Assembly (NCBI RefSeq): GCF_012641365.1
Contig: NZ_JABAIM010000003.1
Span: 124,001 to 188,000, forward strand
DNA: 64,000 bases
DNA from: Leeia aquatica
GTDB taxonomy: Bacteria; Pseudomonadota; Gammaproteobacteria; Burkholderiales; Leeiaceae
Direction of reading: 5' to 3'
Below, one piece after another: positions 49,418 through 57,951 of the stretch. The notes under the pieces are model-generated. The model worked only from the letters and a program-made list of their open reading frames with translations. It was not told the DNA's origin and ran no database searches. The position numbers and the translations under genes were made by a program. Position 1 is the stretch's first letter. Each line of letters starts with the position of its first letter.

Positions 49418-50310
49418 GCTGGCGCTCCCTGGCGGCGTACCAGCCAGCCTTGCAGTCCGTTGATCAACAGCAGCATGATCAGCGAGAGGCTAAGCATCAC
49501 CACCGCAATGGCGGTGGCCCCGGCATAGTCATATTGTTCCAGCTTGCTGATGATCAGCAGCGGCGCAATTTCAGAGACCATGGGCAAATTACCGGCGATG
49601 AAAATGACTGAACCGTACTCGCCCACACCACGGGCAAACGCCAGCGCCAGCCCGGTAAGGATGGCGGGCAGCAGGCCGGGCAGAATCACGTGACGGAAGG
49701 CCTGCCAGCGTCGGGCACCCAGACTGGCGGCAGCCTCTTCCTGTGCCGCATCCAGCGCTTGCAGCACCGGCTGGACGGTACGGACCACAAACGGCAGGCC
49801 GACAAACACCAGCGCGACAAACACCCCCAGCGGTTGAAAAGCGACCTTCAGACCCAAGGGCTCCAGCCACTGGCCCATCCAGCCATTGCGGGCATACAGT
49901 GCGGTCAGGGCAATACCCGCCACAGCGGTTGGCAAGGCAAAGGGCAGATCCATCAAGGCGTCCACCACCCGTTTGCCCGGGAAGGGATAACGCACAAGCA
50001 CCCAGGCCAGCAGCACCCCGAACACGGCATTGAGCAACGCTGCCGCCATGGCCATACCAAACGACAGTCGGTAAGAGGCCACCACGCGCTCCGACGTGGC
50101 GGCTTGCCAGAAGTGCTCCCACCCCAGCGAACCCGCTTTCAGTACCACCGCCAACAGAGGCAGCAGCACCATCAGCAGCAGATACAGCAAGGTTATGCCC
50201 AGACTGAGGCGAAAGCCCGGCAGCACATGCCAGCGCTGACGGCGCGCACTGCGGGTAGATGACCCATGGTGCGGAATGGCTTCCCGTATCACGTCTGCCC
50301 CGGTTGGCAT
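49414..50310 (-). CDS. cysT: Sulfate ABC transporter permease CysT
   Basis: 298-aa membrane subunit (CysU/CysT) with about six TM segments; EAA loop ALDAAQEEAAASLGARRWQAFRHVILPGLLPAI. GGAGCGC precedes the ATG. A 125-base AT-rich gap separates it from the broken hydrolase gene upstream, so it may have its own promoter. Confidence 0.96.
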   Translation of the reverse strand: MPTGADVIREAIPHHGSSTRSARRQRWHVLPGFRLSLGITLLYLLLMVLLPLLAVVLKAGSLGWEHFWQAATSERVVASYRLSFGMAMAAALLNAVFGVLLAWVLVRYPFPGKRVVDALMDLPFALPTAVAGIALTALYARNGWMGQWLEPLGLKVAFQPLGVFVALVFVGLPFVVRTVQPVLQALDAAQEEAAASLGARRWQAFRHVILPGLLPAILTGLALAFARGVGEYGSVIFIAGNLPMVSEIAPLLIISKLEQYDYAGATAIAVVMLSLSLIMLLLINGLQGWLVRRQGAPA

Positions 50311-50362
50311 GATGCGCTCCCCGTTGTTGGTGAAGGCCAGTGTAGGGAGCCTGACAGCGCTT

Positions 50363-50425
50363 GAGAAATATTAAAAACTGCGTTCTTTATTCAATATAGT
50401 GATTTAAAGAAACATCACTAAGAAC
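50363..50425 (-). promoter_or_regulatory. AT-rich region with nested dyads upstream of cysT
   Basis: A markedly AT-rich patch. TAGTGAT and ATCACTA (50397-50420) form a dyad with a ten-base gap, nested within GTTCTT/AAGAAC (50382-50425). This placement, 87-115 bases before cysT, suits a CysB/LysR-type operator or a promoter for cysTWA-cysB independent of sbp. Confidence 0.45.
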
Positions 50426-50435
50426 TGAAGGGAAT

Positions 50436-51125
50436 TTAAGCCAAACGGCGGCCTGTTTGCCGCTCCAGCAAGAGCCGGGTGTGATGGCGCAGGCGGGAAA
50501 GGTGCCCACCTCGCCCTTTGGGCAGATAGAGGGCGTCATCATCATTTCCCAAGGGCATACCGGTCTGACAAGCCTGCAAGGCATGCAGCAATTGCAAGCC
50601 AGCAGGCCAAGGGCCGAAACCGGCCTCCACATTGATATGCCCGGCCATACCCTGATTAACGAAGCGACTACCCCAGCGGTCCGCCCACCATGTCGCAGAC
50701 GTCAGCCGCATCCACGGATCATTGCGGCTGGCCACCAGCACACTGGGGCAGGGCAAAGGTTTGTCTGGCAGCCAGGCCGCTACACCGGCTTGCCAGCTCA
50801 CCTCCTCCGGCTGCAAGCCCAGCAAGTCAAAGCGCGCCGGGCTGGCCGGTGCCACCAGCAACGCCCCGGCCACTTTGCCAGGCAATTCCTGGATCGCCAC
50901 CACACTGGCCAGGCAGCCAAAGCTGTGTGCCACCACATACACCGGCCCGACGGCCTCCTGTATGGCCTGGCGTACCGAGCTGGCCCACCAGGCCAGTACC
51001 GGCTGTGTCCAGTCAATGCCGGTAACCCGGCACGCCTGCGGCAGCTGCTGCTCCATCCAGCTCTGCTAGTGCTCCGGGCCACTGCCCATGTAGCCCGGTA
51101 CCATGAGAATGGTAGCGTGAGACAC
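50436..51125 (-). pseudogene. RBBP9/YdeN-family hydrolase interrupted by an amber codon
   Basis: The frame from GTG 51125 (AAGGAG upstream) reads SHATILMVPGYMGSGPEH, then TAG at codon 20 (51066-51068), then QSWMEQQLPQACRV. Family members have Trp in HWQSW here, so TGG has become TAG. The remainder is intact to 50436: nucleophile AHSFG (Ser68), acid RNDPW (Asp136) and AGHINVEAGFGPW (His163). Reinitiation at ATG 51056 would give 206 aa lacking the first beta strand, probably unstable. It lies between sbp and cysT, where other proteobacteria keep an intact copy. A sequencing error or suppression are alternatives. Confidence 0.8.
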
Positions 51126-51135
51126 AGCGTCTCCT

Positions 51136-52143
51136 TTACTTGACCGCGATCTGGTCAAACACCCCGCCATCGGCAAAATGGACTTTCTGTGCCTTTTGCC
51201 AGCCACCGAAAACCTGATCAATGGTAAACAGGTTCAGCTTGGGGAAGCGCTTGAGGTCTTCCGGCTGCGCCAGCTGCGGCAATACCGGGCGGAAATAATG
51301 GTCTGCCGCCAGGCGCTGCCCTTCTGCAGAGTAGAGATACTGCAGGTAAGCCTGCGCCTGCTTCAGCTGTCCGTGCTTGCTGGCCACTTTGTCGACCACC
51401 GCCACCACCGGCTCGGCCAGGATGGATACCGAAGGCACCACAATCTGGAACTTGTCCGGTCCCAGCTCTTGGGTAGCGAGGAATGCCTCGTTTTCCCACG
51501 CCAGCAATACATCGCCCATACCGCGTTCGGCAAAGGTGGTCAGCGAGCCGCGTGCAGCGGAATCCAGCACTTTGACGTTACCATACAGCTTGCGTACAAA
51601 TTCACGGGCGCTTGCCTCGGAGCCGCCCGGTTGCTTCAGAGCATAGCCCCAGGCCGCCAGATAGTTCCAGCGGGCACCGCCACCGGTTTTCGGATTGGGC
51701 GTCACCACCTCCACACCGGGCTTGACCAGATCGGACCAATCCTTGATGCCCTTGGGGTTGCCCTTGCGTACCAGAAACACAATAGTCGAGGTGTAGGGTG
51801 CGCTGTTGTGGGTCAAGCGCTTTTGCCAGTTGGCGGGCAGGTTGCCGGTTTTGCTGGCAATTTCGTCAATATCGTAAGCCAGTGCCAGCGTGACCACATC
51901 CGCCTCCAGCCCGTCGATCACCGCGCGGGCCTGCTTGCCGGATCCGCCGTGAGACTGGTTGATGCGCAGCTCCTCGCCGGTCTTGCCCTTCCAGTAGCGG
52001 GCAAATTTTTCGTTGTAGTCCTTGTAAAACTCGCGGGTCGGGTCGTAGGAGACATTGAGCAGGTCTGCCTGCGCCCACAGGGGCACACTGGCGACCAGCG
52101 CCAGTAGCCAGCGGGATGAGCGGATTCGTACAGATTGTTTCAT
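51136..52143 (-). CDS. sbp: Sulfate-binding protein Sbp
   Basis: 335-aa periplasmic sulfate receptor. Signal peptide 1-26 (cleavage after WAQA); family motifs [44 protein letters not shown] and [22 protein letters not shown] are all clear. First gene of sbp-(hydrolase)-cysTWA-cysB. A 10-bp stem hairpin directly before the ATG includes its likely Shine-Dalgarno (listed separately). Confidence 0.96.
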   Translation of the reverse strand: MKQSVRIRSSRWLLALVASVPLWAQADLLNVSYDPTREFYKDYNEKFARYWKGKTGEELRINQSHGGSGKQARAVIDGLEADVVTLALAYDIDEIASKTGNLPANWQKRLTHNSAPYTSTIVFLVRKGNPKGIKDWSDLVKPGVEVVTPNPKTGGGARWNYLAAWGYALKQPGGSEASAREFVRKLYGNVKVLDSAARGSLTTFAERGMGDVLLAWENEAFLATQELGPDKFQIVVPSVSILAEPVVAVVDKVASKHGQLKQAQAYLQYLYSAEGQRLAADHYFRPVLPQLAQPEDLKRFPKLNLFTIDQVFGGWQKAQKVHFADGGVFDQIAVK

Positions 52144-52146
52144 GCT

Positions 52147-52176
52147 GTGACCTCATGTCGTGTGTAATGAGGTCAC
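52147..52176 (-). promoter_or_regulatory. Leader hairpin covering the sbp ribosome binding site
   Basis: GTGACCTCAT and ATGAGGTCAC (10-bp perfect arms, ten-base loop) end three bases before the sbp ATG. The GAGG in the 3' arm is the only Shine-Dalgarno candidate and would be base-paired in the RNA, so translation may depend on opening this hairpin. It could alternatively be a DNA operator. Confidence 0.6.
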
Positions 52177-52243
52177 TGTACGGCTCAGCCCGGACCGGGT
52201 GAACCAAGAAAAAGTGCAAAGCTTATCGCCTGCGGTGTCACCC

Positions 52244-53113
52244 TCACATGGCCGCCAGTAGCTGACTCAGGTTGTAGCGGAACATGGCTTCATAACTGGC
52301 CGCCGGACCGGATGCTGCCGACAAGGCATCCGAATACAGCTTGCCGCCCGGCTTGACGCCCGCTTCACTGGCCAACTGCTGCAACAGGCGCGGGTTGCTG
52401 ATGTTTTCCACAAACACGGCCTTGACCTGTTGTTGACGTATCTGCTCGATCAGGCGTGCCACCGCCTTGGGGGTGGCTTCAGCATCGGTATTCATGCCTT
52501 GCGGCGCCAAGAAGGTGATGCCGAAACGCTGTGCGAGGTAGCCAAACGCATCATGCGAGGTGATGACTTTGCGGCGGGCCGCCGGGAGCTTGCCCACGGC
52601 AGCCAGCGCCCATTGCTCCAGTACCTGCAGGCGTTGCTGATAGGCGCTGCTGCGCTGGCGATAATAGGCCGCATGCGCCGGGTCAACCTTGCTCAAGGCC
52701 TGCTCGATGTTCTGCACATACTGGCGGACACGTGCCGGGTCCTGCCAGGCATGCGGGTCTACACCATGCTCTTCGCCGGCCAGGGTCTGCACACCCTTGG
52801 ATGCGACGGTGAGCGCGCCCTGATAATGTGCGGCGGTAGCCAGCCGAGGCAACCAGTCGTCAAACCCCAAGCCGTTGACCACCACCAGCCGGGCCTTCCC
52901 CAGCAGCGCAGCGTGCTTGGGGGCGGGCTGGAAGACATGGGCGTCCTGATCCGGCCCGACCAGCGCGGTCACGCTGACCTGATCCCCACCCACTTGCTGT
53001 ACCAGGTCCCCCAGAATGGAGAAGCTGACCACCACCGGCAAGCGCTCCGCCTTTGCCAGCCCGCAGATCAGCAGCAAGGCAGCTGACAGTTGTACCCAAC
53101 GATGACGACGCAT
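52244..53113 (-). CDS. znuA: Zinc-binding protein ZnuA
   Basis: 289-aa periplasmic metal receptor (cluster A-I). Signal peptide 1-22. Metal ligands are expected at His in DAHVFQPAPK, His in VDPHAWQDP, His in VITSHDAFGYLAQRFG and Asp near the end; the loop EEHGVDPH is short, without the long His-rich stretch of E. coli ZnuA. Last gene of the zinc cluster; 67 bases separate it from znuB, with a weak dyad that could be a second Zur site. Confidence 0.92.
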   Translation of the reverse strand: MRRHRWVQLSAALLLICGLAKAERLPVVVSFSILGDLVQQVGGDQVSVTALVGPDQDAHVFQPAPKHAALLGKARLVVVNGLGFDDWLPRLATAAHYQGALTVASKGVQTLAGEEHGVDPHAWQDPARVRQYVQNIEQALSKVDPAHAAYYRQRSSAYQQRLQVLEQWALAAVGKLPAARRKVITSHDAFGYLAQRFGITFLAPQGMNTDAEATPKAVARLIEQIRQQQVKAVFVENISNPRLLQQLASEAGVKPGGKLYSDALSAASGPAASYEAMFRYNLSQLLAAM

Positions 53114-53180
53114 GGTTCACCTCTTCTTACGCAACCCAGTTGCATTTAATAATAAACCGATGCACCCTCCGCAGGCCTGC

Positions 53181-54059
53181 TCAGGCCTCCAGATGGCGCA
53201 AACGCCACACTTTCCACAGCAGCCCGCCCTGTGAGCCCAGCAGCAGCGACAGCATGTAGCCGAGCCCGGCCACCAGAATGATGCTGGGTCCGGAGGGCAG
53301 ATCCGCATGATAGGACAGTAACAAACCGAGGTAGCCAGACAAACCCGCCAGCCCCAGTGACACCGCAAACAGGCCCGGCAGTTGGGCCGCCCACAGGCGG
53401 GCGCTGGTGGCAGGCAGCATCATCAGGCCCACCGCCATCAGGGTGCCTAGCGCCTGAAAACCGGCCACCAGATTGAGCACCACCAGAATCAGGAATACAA
53501 AGTGCGCCACCGCGCCGCCGCCACCCATGGCGCGGAAGAAATCCGGGTCAAAACTCTCCAGCACCAGTGGCCGGTACAACAGGGCCAGCGTCAGCAGCGT
53601 GAAACTGGCGATACCCGCCACTAGCAACAGGGCAGCAGGATCGACTGCCAGTACCGCGCCAAACAGGAAGTGCAGCAGGTCGACATTCTTGCCCCATTTG
53701 GACACCAGCAGCACCCCGGTCGCCAGCGATAACAGGTAGAACGCGGCGAAGCTGGCGTCTTCCTTGAGCTGGGTCTGTCGTGTCACCCAGCCCGCCAGCA
53801 CCACCACCACCACCCCGGCAATCAGCCCGCCAATGCTCATCGCCACCAGCGACAAGCCTTGCGCAATAAAGGCAATGGCCGCACCCGGCAGGATGGCATG
53901 GCTCATGGCGTCGCCCACCAGGCTCATCCGGCGCAGCACCAGCAGCAGGCCGATCGGTGCGCAGCCCATCGCCAGCGCCAGGCAGCCAATCAGCGCATGC
54001 CGCATGAAGGCGAACTCGGCAAACGGTTGCCACAGCCATTCATACAAGCTATGCATCAT
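53181..54059 (-). CDS. znuB: Zinc ABC transporter permease ZnuB
   Basis: 292-aa inner-membrane permease with about eight TM segments. MRHALIGCLALAMGCAPIGLLLVLRRMSLVGDAMSHAILPG is characteristic of ABC-3 family metal permeases. ATG 54059 overlaps the znuC stop by four bases. Confidence 0.95.
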   Translation of the reverse strand: MMHSLYEWLWQPFAEFAFMRHALIGCLALAMGCAPIGLLLVLRRMSLVGDAMSHAILPGAAIAFIAQGLSLVAMSIGGLIAGVVVVVLAGWVTRQTQLKEDASFAAFYLLSLATGVLLVSKWGKNVDLLHFLFGAVLAVDPAALLLVAGIASFTLLTLALLYRPLVLESFDPDFFRAMGGGGAVAHFVFLILVVLNLVAGFQALGTLMAVGLMMLPATSARLWAAQLPGLFAVSLGLAGLSGYLGLLLSYHADLPSGPSIILVAGLGYMLSLLLGSQGGLLWKVWRLRHLEA

Positions 54060-54814
54060 GCGGCCACACTCTGGTTGACGGGGTCATCGCGGTGGCACAC
54101 CGGCGCATCGTCTACCCAGCGCTCCGCCATGGCGTTGGCACGCTGCAGACTGGCCGGGGTCAGCACTTCATGGGTCGGCCCCCAGGCAATGCACTCCTTG
54201 GCCAGCAAGACCGTGTCCATGAAATGGCTACGGACCTGGTCAAAATCATGCAACACCCCAATCACGGTACGCCCCTCGTGCTGCCAGTGCTGGATCAGTC
54301 GCAGCAAATCGGCCGTGGTACGCGCATCCACCCCGGTAAACGGCTCATCCAGCAAGATGATGGGCGCATCCTGCAGCAGGATGCGCGAGAACAGCACCCG
54401 CTGGAATTGCCCGCTGGACAGGCTGCCGATACTGCGGTCGCCAAAGCCTTCCAGGCCCACCGTGGCCAGCGCCTGCTCCACCTGCTCGCGCTCAGCCTGC
54501 GACACGCCACCAAACCAGCCTCGCTTGCGCCAATGCCCCAGCAGCACCACATCACGCACCGACACCGGGAAGCTGCGGTCGATATTCGCCAATTGCGGCA
54601 AATACGCCATGTGCCGCGACGGGTCGGCAAAGCGGATGCTGCCATGCTGCACCGGCAGCAAACCCACCAATGCCTTGAGCAAGCTGCTCTTGCCGGCCCC
54701 ATTGGGGCCGACGATGGCGGTGGTCACCCCCTGCCGAAACTGACCGGACACATGGTGTACCGCCGGATGGCGATAGTACGCCAGCGTCACGTTCTCCAGC
54801 GTCACCGCACTCAT
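54056..54814 (-). CDS. znuC: Zinc ABC transporter ATPase ZnuC
   Basis: 252-aa ATPase: Walker A GPNGAGKSSLLKAL, signature LSSGQFQRVLFSR, Walker B IILLDEPFTGVD. The start at 54814 gives the family N-terminus (MSAVTLENVTLAYYRH); the longer open frame runs back through the small His-rich gene and zur and is not real. ATGA overlap with the preceding small gene. Confidence 0.95.
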   Translation of the reverse strand: MSAVTLENVTLAYYRHPAVHHVSGQFRQGVTTAIVGPNGAGKSSLLKALVGLLPVQHGSIRFADPSRHMAYLPQLANIDRSFPVSVRDVVLLGHWRKRGWFGGVSQAEREQVEQALATVGLEGFGDRSIGSLSSGQFQRVLFSRILLQDAPIILLDEPFTGVDARTTADLLRLIQHWQHEGRTVIGVLHDFDQVRSHFMDTVLLAKECIAWGPTHEVLTPASLQRANAMAERWVDDAPVCHRDDPVNQSVAA

Positions 54815-54990
54815 GCCGCCCCCTTCAGCGCCCACCACACCCCGCCCCACAGCAGCAGCAGCAAGGGCAATACACACAGCACCCGCTGCCAAGCAGAGGC
54901 CCCCAGCACACTCCAGCGTGCGCGCTGGGGTAGCGGGCGTGCCGTGTGGCTTGTCGGCTCGTGGGAGTGCGAGTGGGTGTGACCGCTCAT
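54811..54990 (-). CDS. Small His-rich single-TM protein in the zinc operon
   Basis: 59 aa. MSGHTHSHSHEPTSH begins with six histidines in 15 residues, alternating as in zinc-binding tails; a basic linker follows and one strongly hydrophobic segment (about 38-55, VLCVLPLLLLLWGGVWW) anchors it in the inner membrane. It overlaps zur by three bases at the start (ATGA) and znuC by four at the end, so translation is coupled on both sides, which argues that it is real. I do not recognise a named family. A metal-buffering or transporter-associated role is inference. Confidence 0.8.
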   Translation of the reverse strand: MSGHTHSHSHEPTSHTARPLPQRARWSVLGASAWQRVLCVLPLLLLLWGGVWWALKGAA

Positions 54991-55439
54991 GCGGTAGCTT
55001 CCTGTTGGCAGGCGTGGCAAACGCCCTTGATTTCCAGCTCATGCGCCGTGATGGTGAATTGTGCGGCAGCGGCATCTTGTTGCAACTGACGCATGCTGGC
55101 CGTTCCAGCGACTTCGGTGACTTGATGACAACGCTGACAAATCAGCAGCACACCTTGATGGTGCGGCGTCAACCCATGCTCGCAGGCCACAAAGGCGTTC
55201 AGCGATTCCAGCCGATGCACCAGCCCCATGCTGACCAGAAAATCCAGCGCCCGATACACCGTTGGCGGCGCAGCCGTGGGTTTGGCTTTCTGCAAGCTGG
55301 CCAGAATGTCGTACGCCTTGAGTGGGCCACCCGCCTGCAGCAACATGGCCAGTACTTCGCGGCGGCTGTCAGTGAGCTTTTCACCACGGCTCAGGCACCA
55401 CTGCTGGGCGGCCTGCAAGGCAAGGGGCACGGTATTCAT
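54987..55439 (-). CDS. zur: Zinc uptake regulator Zur (Fur family)
   Basis: 150-aa zinc-sensing repressor. Winged HTH SRREVLAMLLQAGGPLKAYDILASLQ and PPTVYRALDFLVSMGLVHRLES; structural-zinc cysteines CQRCH and CHACQ; HHQGVLLIC in the sensory region. First gene of zur-(small)-znuC-znuB-znuA, with a Zur-box-like dyad upstream implying autoregulation. Confidence 0.95.
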   Translation of the reverse strand: MNTVPLALQAAQQWCLSRGEKLTDSRREVLAMLLQAGGPLKAYDILASLQKAKPTAAPPTVYRALDFLVSMGLVHRLESLNAFVACEHGLTPHHQGVLLICQRCHQVTEVAGTASMRQLQQDAAAAQFTITAHELEIKGVCHACQQEATA

Positions 55440-55475
55440 CGGGGTGGCAGGAGGTACAGTCTCAGGTTTTATGAA

Positions 55476-55498
55476 TGCAATGTTATAACATAACACCC
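55476..55498 (-). promoter_or_regulatory. Zur-box-like operator before zur
   Basis: TGTTAT-AAC-ATAACA (55481-55495) is a perfect 15-bp dyad closely resembling the Zur box core (TGTTATAnTATAACA). It is 42-56 bases upstream of the zur start. Confidence 0.8.
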
Positions 55499-55567
55499 TG
55501 ATGCGTCCAGCCTGCAGCCGCGCCACAAACCTGCCATAATCAGCGGCGAAACCTCGCGGACCCTGAT

Positions 55568-57442
55568 ATGGCCTCCCATTTGCGACCCTGGCTCACTCGC
55601 CTGCAGTTACAGCCCGCCCTGGCGCTGGCCGGCCTGTTTGCGCTCTGGGTATTGATGGAAGCCTTGGCGGGCCTGCGCCTGCTGGCCCCGCTTGATACCT
55701 ACTTCAGCGATCATCTGCTCCGCCAGCACGCCTCACAGCGCCCCACACCCGACAACATCGTGATGATCGGCATCGACCAGCGCAGCCTGGAAGACGACGC
55801 CATGCTGGACTTTGCCGGGCGCAACTGGCCGTGGCCACGGATGGTGCATGCCGAGCTGCTGCGTGAACTGCAGCAACGGGGTGCCAAGGCTGTCATCTTT
55901 GACCTCACCTTCACCGAAGGTGACCCCTCGGCGCCAGAGAGTGACCGCGCCTTTGCCCAAGCCCTGCGGGCATTCCCGGCCTATTTACCGCTGGTGGTGC
56001 AGCCGGATGGGCAGCCCTCCCCGTTCAAGCGGCTACCCCCGCTGATGGCAGTCCGCCCCGGCCCGGATGCCCAACCCGACGCGGGTGCGCCACTGCTGAC
56101 GCCAATGGCGCTGCCGGTCGATGTCTGGCGCACCGGCTTGATCAACTTCCTGCCCGATCCGGATACCGTGGGGCGTCGCTACTATATCGACTATTCACGA
56201 CAAGGCTGGCGCATCCCTTCCCTGCCTGCCCGGGTCGCCCGCGATCAGGGCTGGGTGGTGCCACTACAAACCGACATTCTGCTGAACTGGTACAGCAAAC
56301 CCTTCCCCCGTCTGTCTTACCGCGATGTGGTCTTGAGCCGACAGTTCAGCAAACCTATCCCGCTGCCGGATCTACGCGGCAAGATCATCATCGTTGGCGC
56401 GTATGCCTCGGGTTTGTCCGACCTGCACCCCACGCCACTGAGCCGCCTCACCGACCCGCCTACCCCGACCGCCGGGCCAGAGATTCTGGCCACCGCACTG
56501 GCCAACCTGCAACACGGCGACTGGCTGCGTCCGGCACCGCGCGCCTCGGAGCTGGGGCTGGCCATCCTGCTGATGTTCCTGCTGGCCTGGGGCTGGCGGC
56601 GTGGCTGGCATGTCAGCCTGCTTGCTCTGGGTTTGCTGCTGGCAACAGCGCTCAGCACGCTGGGTAGCTATCTGCTCTTGCAGCGGACCATTCTTTGGCT
56701 TCCCTTTAGCTATCTGACCCTATGCTGGTTGTATTTTTTCATCTGCGCCTTGCTGTACTTTCTGGCCGAGCGGCGGCGGCGTGAGCATACCGTGCAACTG
56801 TTCAACCGCTTTCTGGATCCCCGTGTGGTGCGCAAGCTGGTAGACCGCAATGCACTGGCCCAGGCGGAAGTCGGTCAGGCAGTGGAAATCTCGGTGCTGT
56901 TCTCCGACATCCGCGGTTTTACCACCCTGTCTGAGCGGCAGCCACCAGAAAAAGTGGTGCAGATGCTGAACGGTTATTTCGACTTGCAGGTAGAGGCGAT
57001 AGACTTGCACGGTGGCACACTGGACAAATTCATCGGCGACGCGATCATGGCCTTTTGGGGGGCGCCGCTGAGCAATCCGCATCACGCCAGCGAGGCGGTC
57101 GCCGCAGCACTGGACATGACCGACCGGCTGGAACAGTTCAAGCGCATGCTGGGTGAGGCCGGACAAGGGTTTGATATCGGTATCGGCATCCATAGCGGCC
57201 CCGCCGTGGTGGGCCTGATTGGCTCCACCCAGCGGCGACTGGATTACACCGCGATTGGGGATACCGTGAATCTGGCCAGCCGCATTGAAGGACAAACCAA
57301 AGGTATCGCCCGCATTCTGGTCTCGGAATCCACCCGGCTGGCGTGCGGTGAACAATTTGAATTCATCGACCACGGTGAACATCAGGTCAAGGGCCGGGAA
57401 CAACCGGTCCGGCTATTTGAACCAAAAAGGAAGACAACATGA
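55568..57442 (+). CDS. Adenylate cyclase with CHASE2 sensor
   Basis: 624 aa. N-terminal TM (about 14-36), periplasmic CHASE2 domain (about 45-310: NIVMIGIDQRSLEDDAML, PWPRMVHAELLRELQQRGAKAVIFDLTFTEGD), three TM segments (about 325-400) and a class III cyclase domain (about 430-610). Metal ligands are the Asp in FSDIRGFT and in GDAIMAFWG; DKFIGD has the adenine-type Lys and DTVNLASRIEG the transition-state Asn/Arg, which together favour ATP over GTP as substrate. First of three coupled genes. Confidence 0.92.
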   Translation: MASHLRPWLTRLQLQPALALAGLFALWVLMEALAGLRLLAPLDTYFSDHLLRQHASQRPTPDNIVMIGIDQRSLEDDAMLDFAGRNWPWPRMVHAELLRELQQRGAKAVIFDLTFTEGDPSAPESDRAFAQALRAFPAYLPLVVQPDGQPSPFKRLPPLMAVRPGPDAQPDAGAPLLTPMALPVDVWRTGLINFLPDPDTVGRRYYIDYSRQGWRIPSLPARVARDQGWVVPLQTDILLNWYSKPFPRLSYRDVVLSRQFSKPIPLPDLRGKIIIVGAYASGLSDLHPTPLSRLTDPPTPTAGPEILATALANLQHGDWLRPAPRASELGLAILLMFLLAWGWRRGWHVSLLALGLLLATALSTLGSYLLLQRTILWLPFSYLTLCWLYFFICALLYFLAERRRREHTVQLFNRFLDPRVVRKLVDRNALAQAEVGQAVEISVLFSDIRGFTTLSERQPPEKVVQMLNGYFDLQVEAIDLHGGTLDKFIGDAIMAFWGAPLSNPHHASEAVAAALDMTDRLEQFKRMLGEAGQGFDIGIGIHSGPAVVGLIGSTQRRLDYTAIGDTVNLASRIEGQTKGIARILVSESTRLACGEQFEFIDHGEHQVKGREQPVRLFEPKRKTT

Positions 57443-57951
57443 ACCGCATGCCGCGCCTGCTGGCCGGGGCGCTATTGGTGACCGGGGGGCTGGCTCTGGC
57501 GGCTCCCGCCACGGTAACCCGTAGCAGTGATCTGAAAGCCAAACCGCAACTCGACGCGCCTACCATCGCCACCCTCTCGGCCAATAGCGAAGTGGATGCC
57601 ACCCCCGGCGAAGGCCGCTGGGTGCAAGTGAAGACCAGCGACGGCAAGAGCGGCTGGGTCAACTTGATGGCGATTCGCTTCAAGAGCACTGCGAGTGGCA
57701 ACGCCGGTGCAGGACTGGCGCAGGTGCTCGGCGCCACCCGCTCCGGCAGTACGAGCTCGGCCTCTACGACGGGTGCTAAAGCCGGCAAGGACGACCCCAT
57801 GGCCAAGGCAGATATTCAGAATGCCACCCCCAACCCGGCGGATGTCGCCCAGATGGAACGCTATGCCGTCTCGGCCAATGAGGCCCGGCAAATCGCCCAG
57901 GCCAACCGCCTGAAAGCACAGAAAGTAGATTACCTGAAAGGAGGCCAGTAA
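57439..57951 (+). CDS. Periplasmic SH3-domain protein
   Basis: 170 aa with signal peptide (1-22, cleavage after ALAA) and one bacterial SH3 domain (about 26-85: VTRSSDLKAKPQLDAPTIATL, VKTSDGKSGWVNL). The rest is a Ser/Ala/Gly-rich linker and a short helical tail. Likely interacts with the envelope. Overlaps the cyclase by four bases and the M48 gene by one. Confidence 0.85.
   Translation: MNRMPRLLAGALLVTGGLALAAPATVTRSSDLKAKPQLDAPTIATLSANSEVDATPGEGRWVQVKTSDGKSGWVNLMAIRFKSTASGNAGAGLAQVLGATRSGSTSSASTTGAKAGKDDPMAKADIQNATPNPADVAQMERYAVSANEARQIAQANRLKAQKVDYLKGGQ

Noticed and set aside
53145..53156. Second Zur box ahead of znuA
   Set aside because: TTTAATAATAAA is AT-rich but only weakly matches the Zur dyad; not strong enough to list as a site.
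54056..55075. Extended 339-aa ZnuC with a long N-terminus
   Set aside because: The extra N-terminus is the out-of-frame reading of zur and the small His-rich gene; the family start is at 54814.
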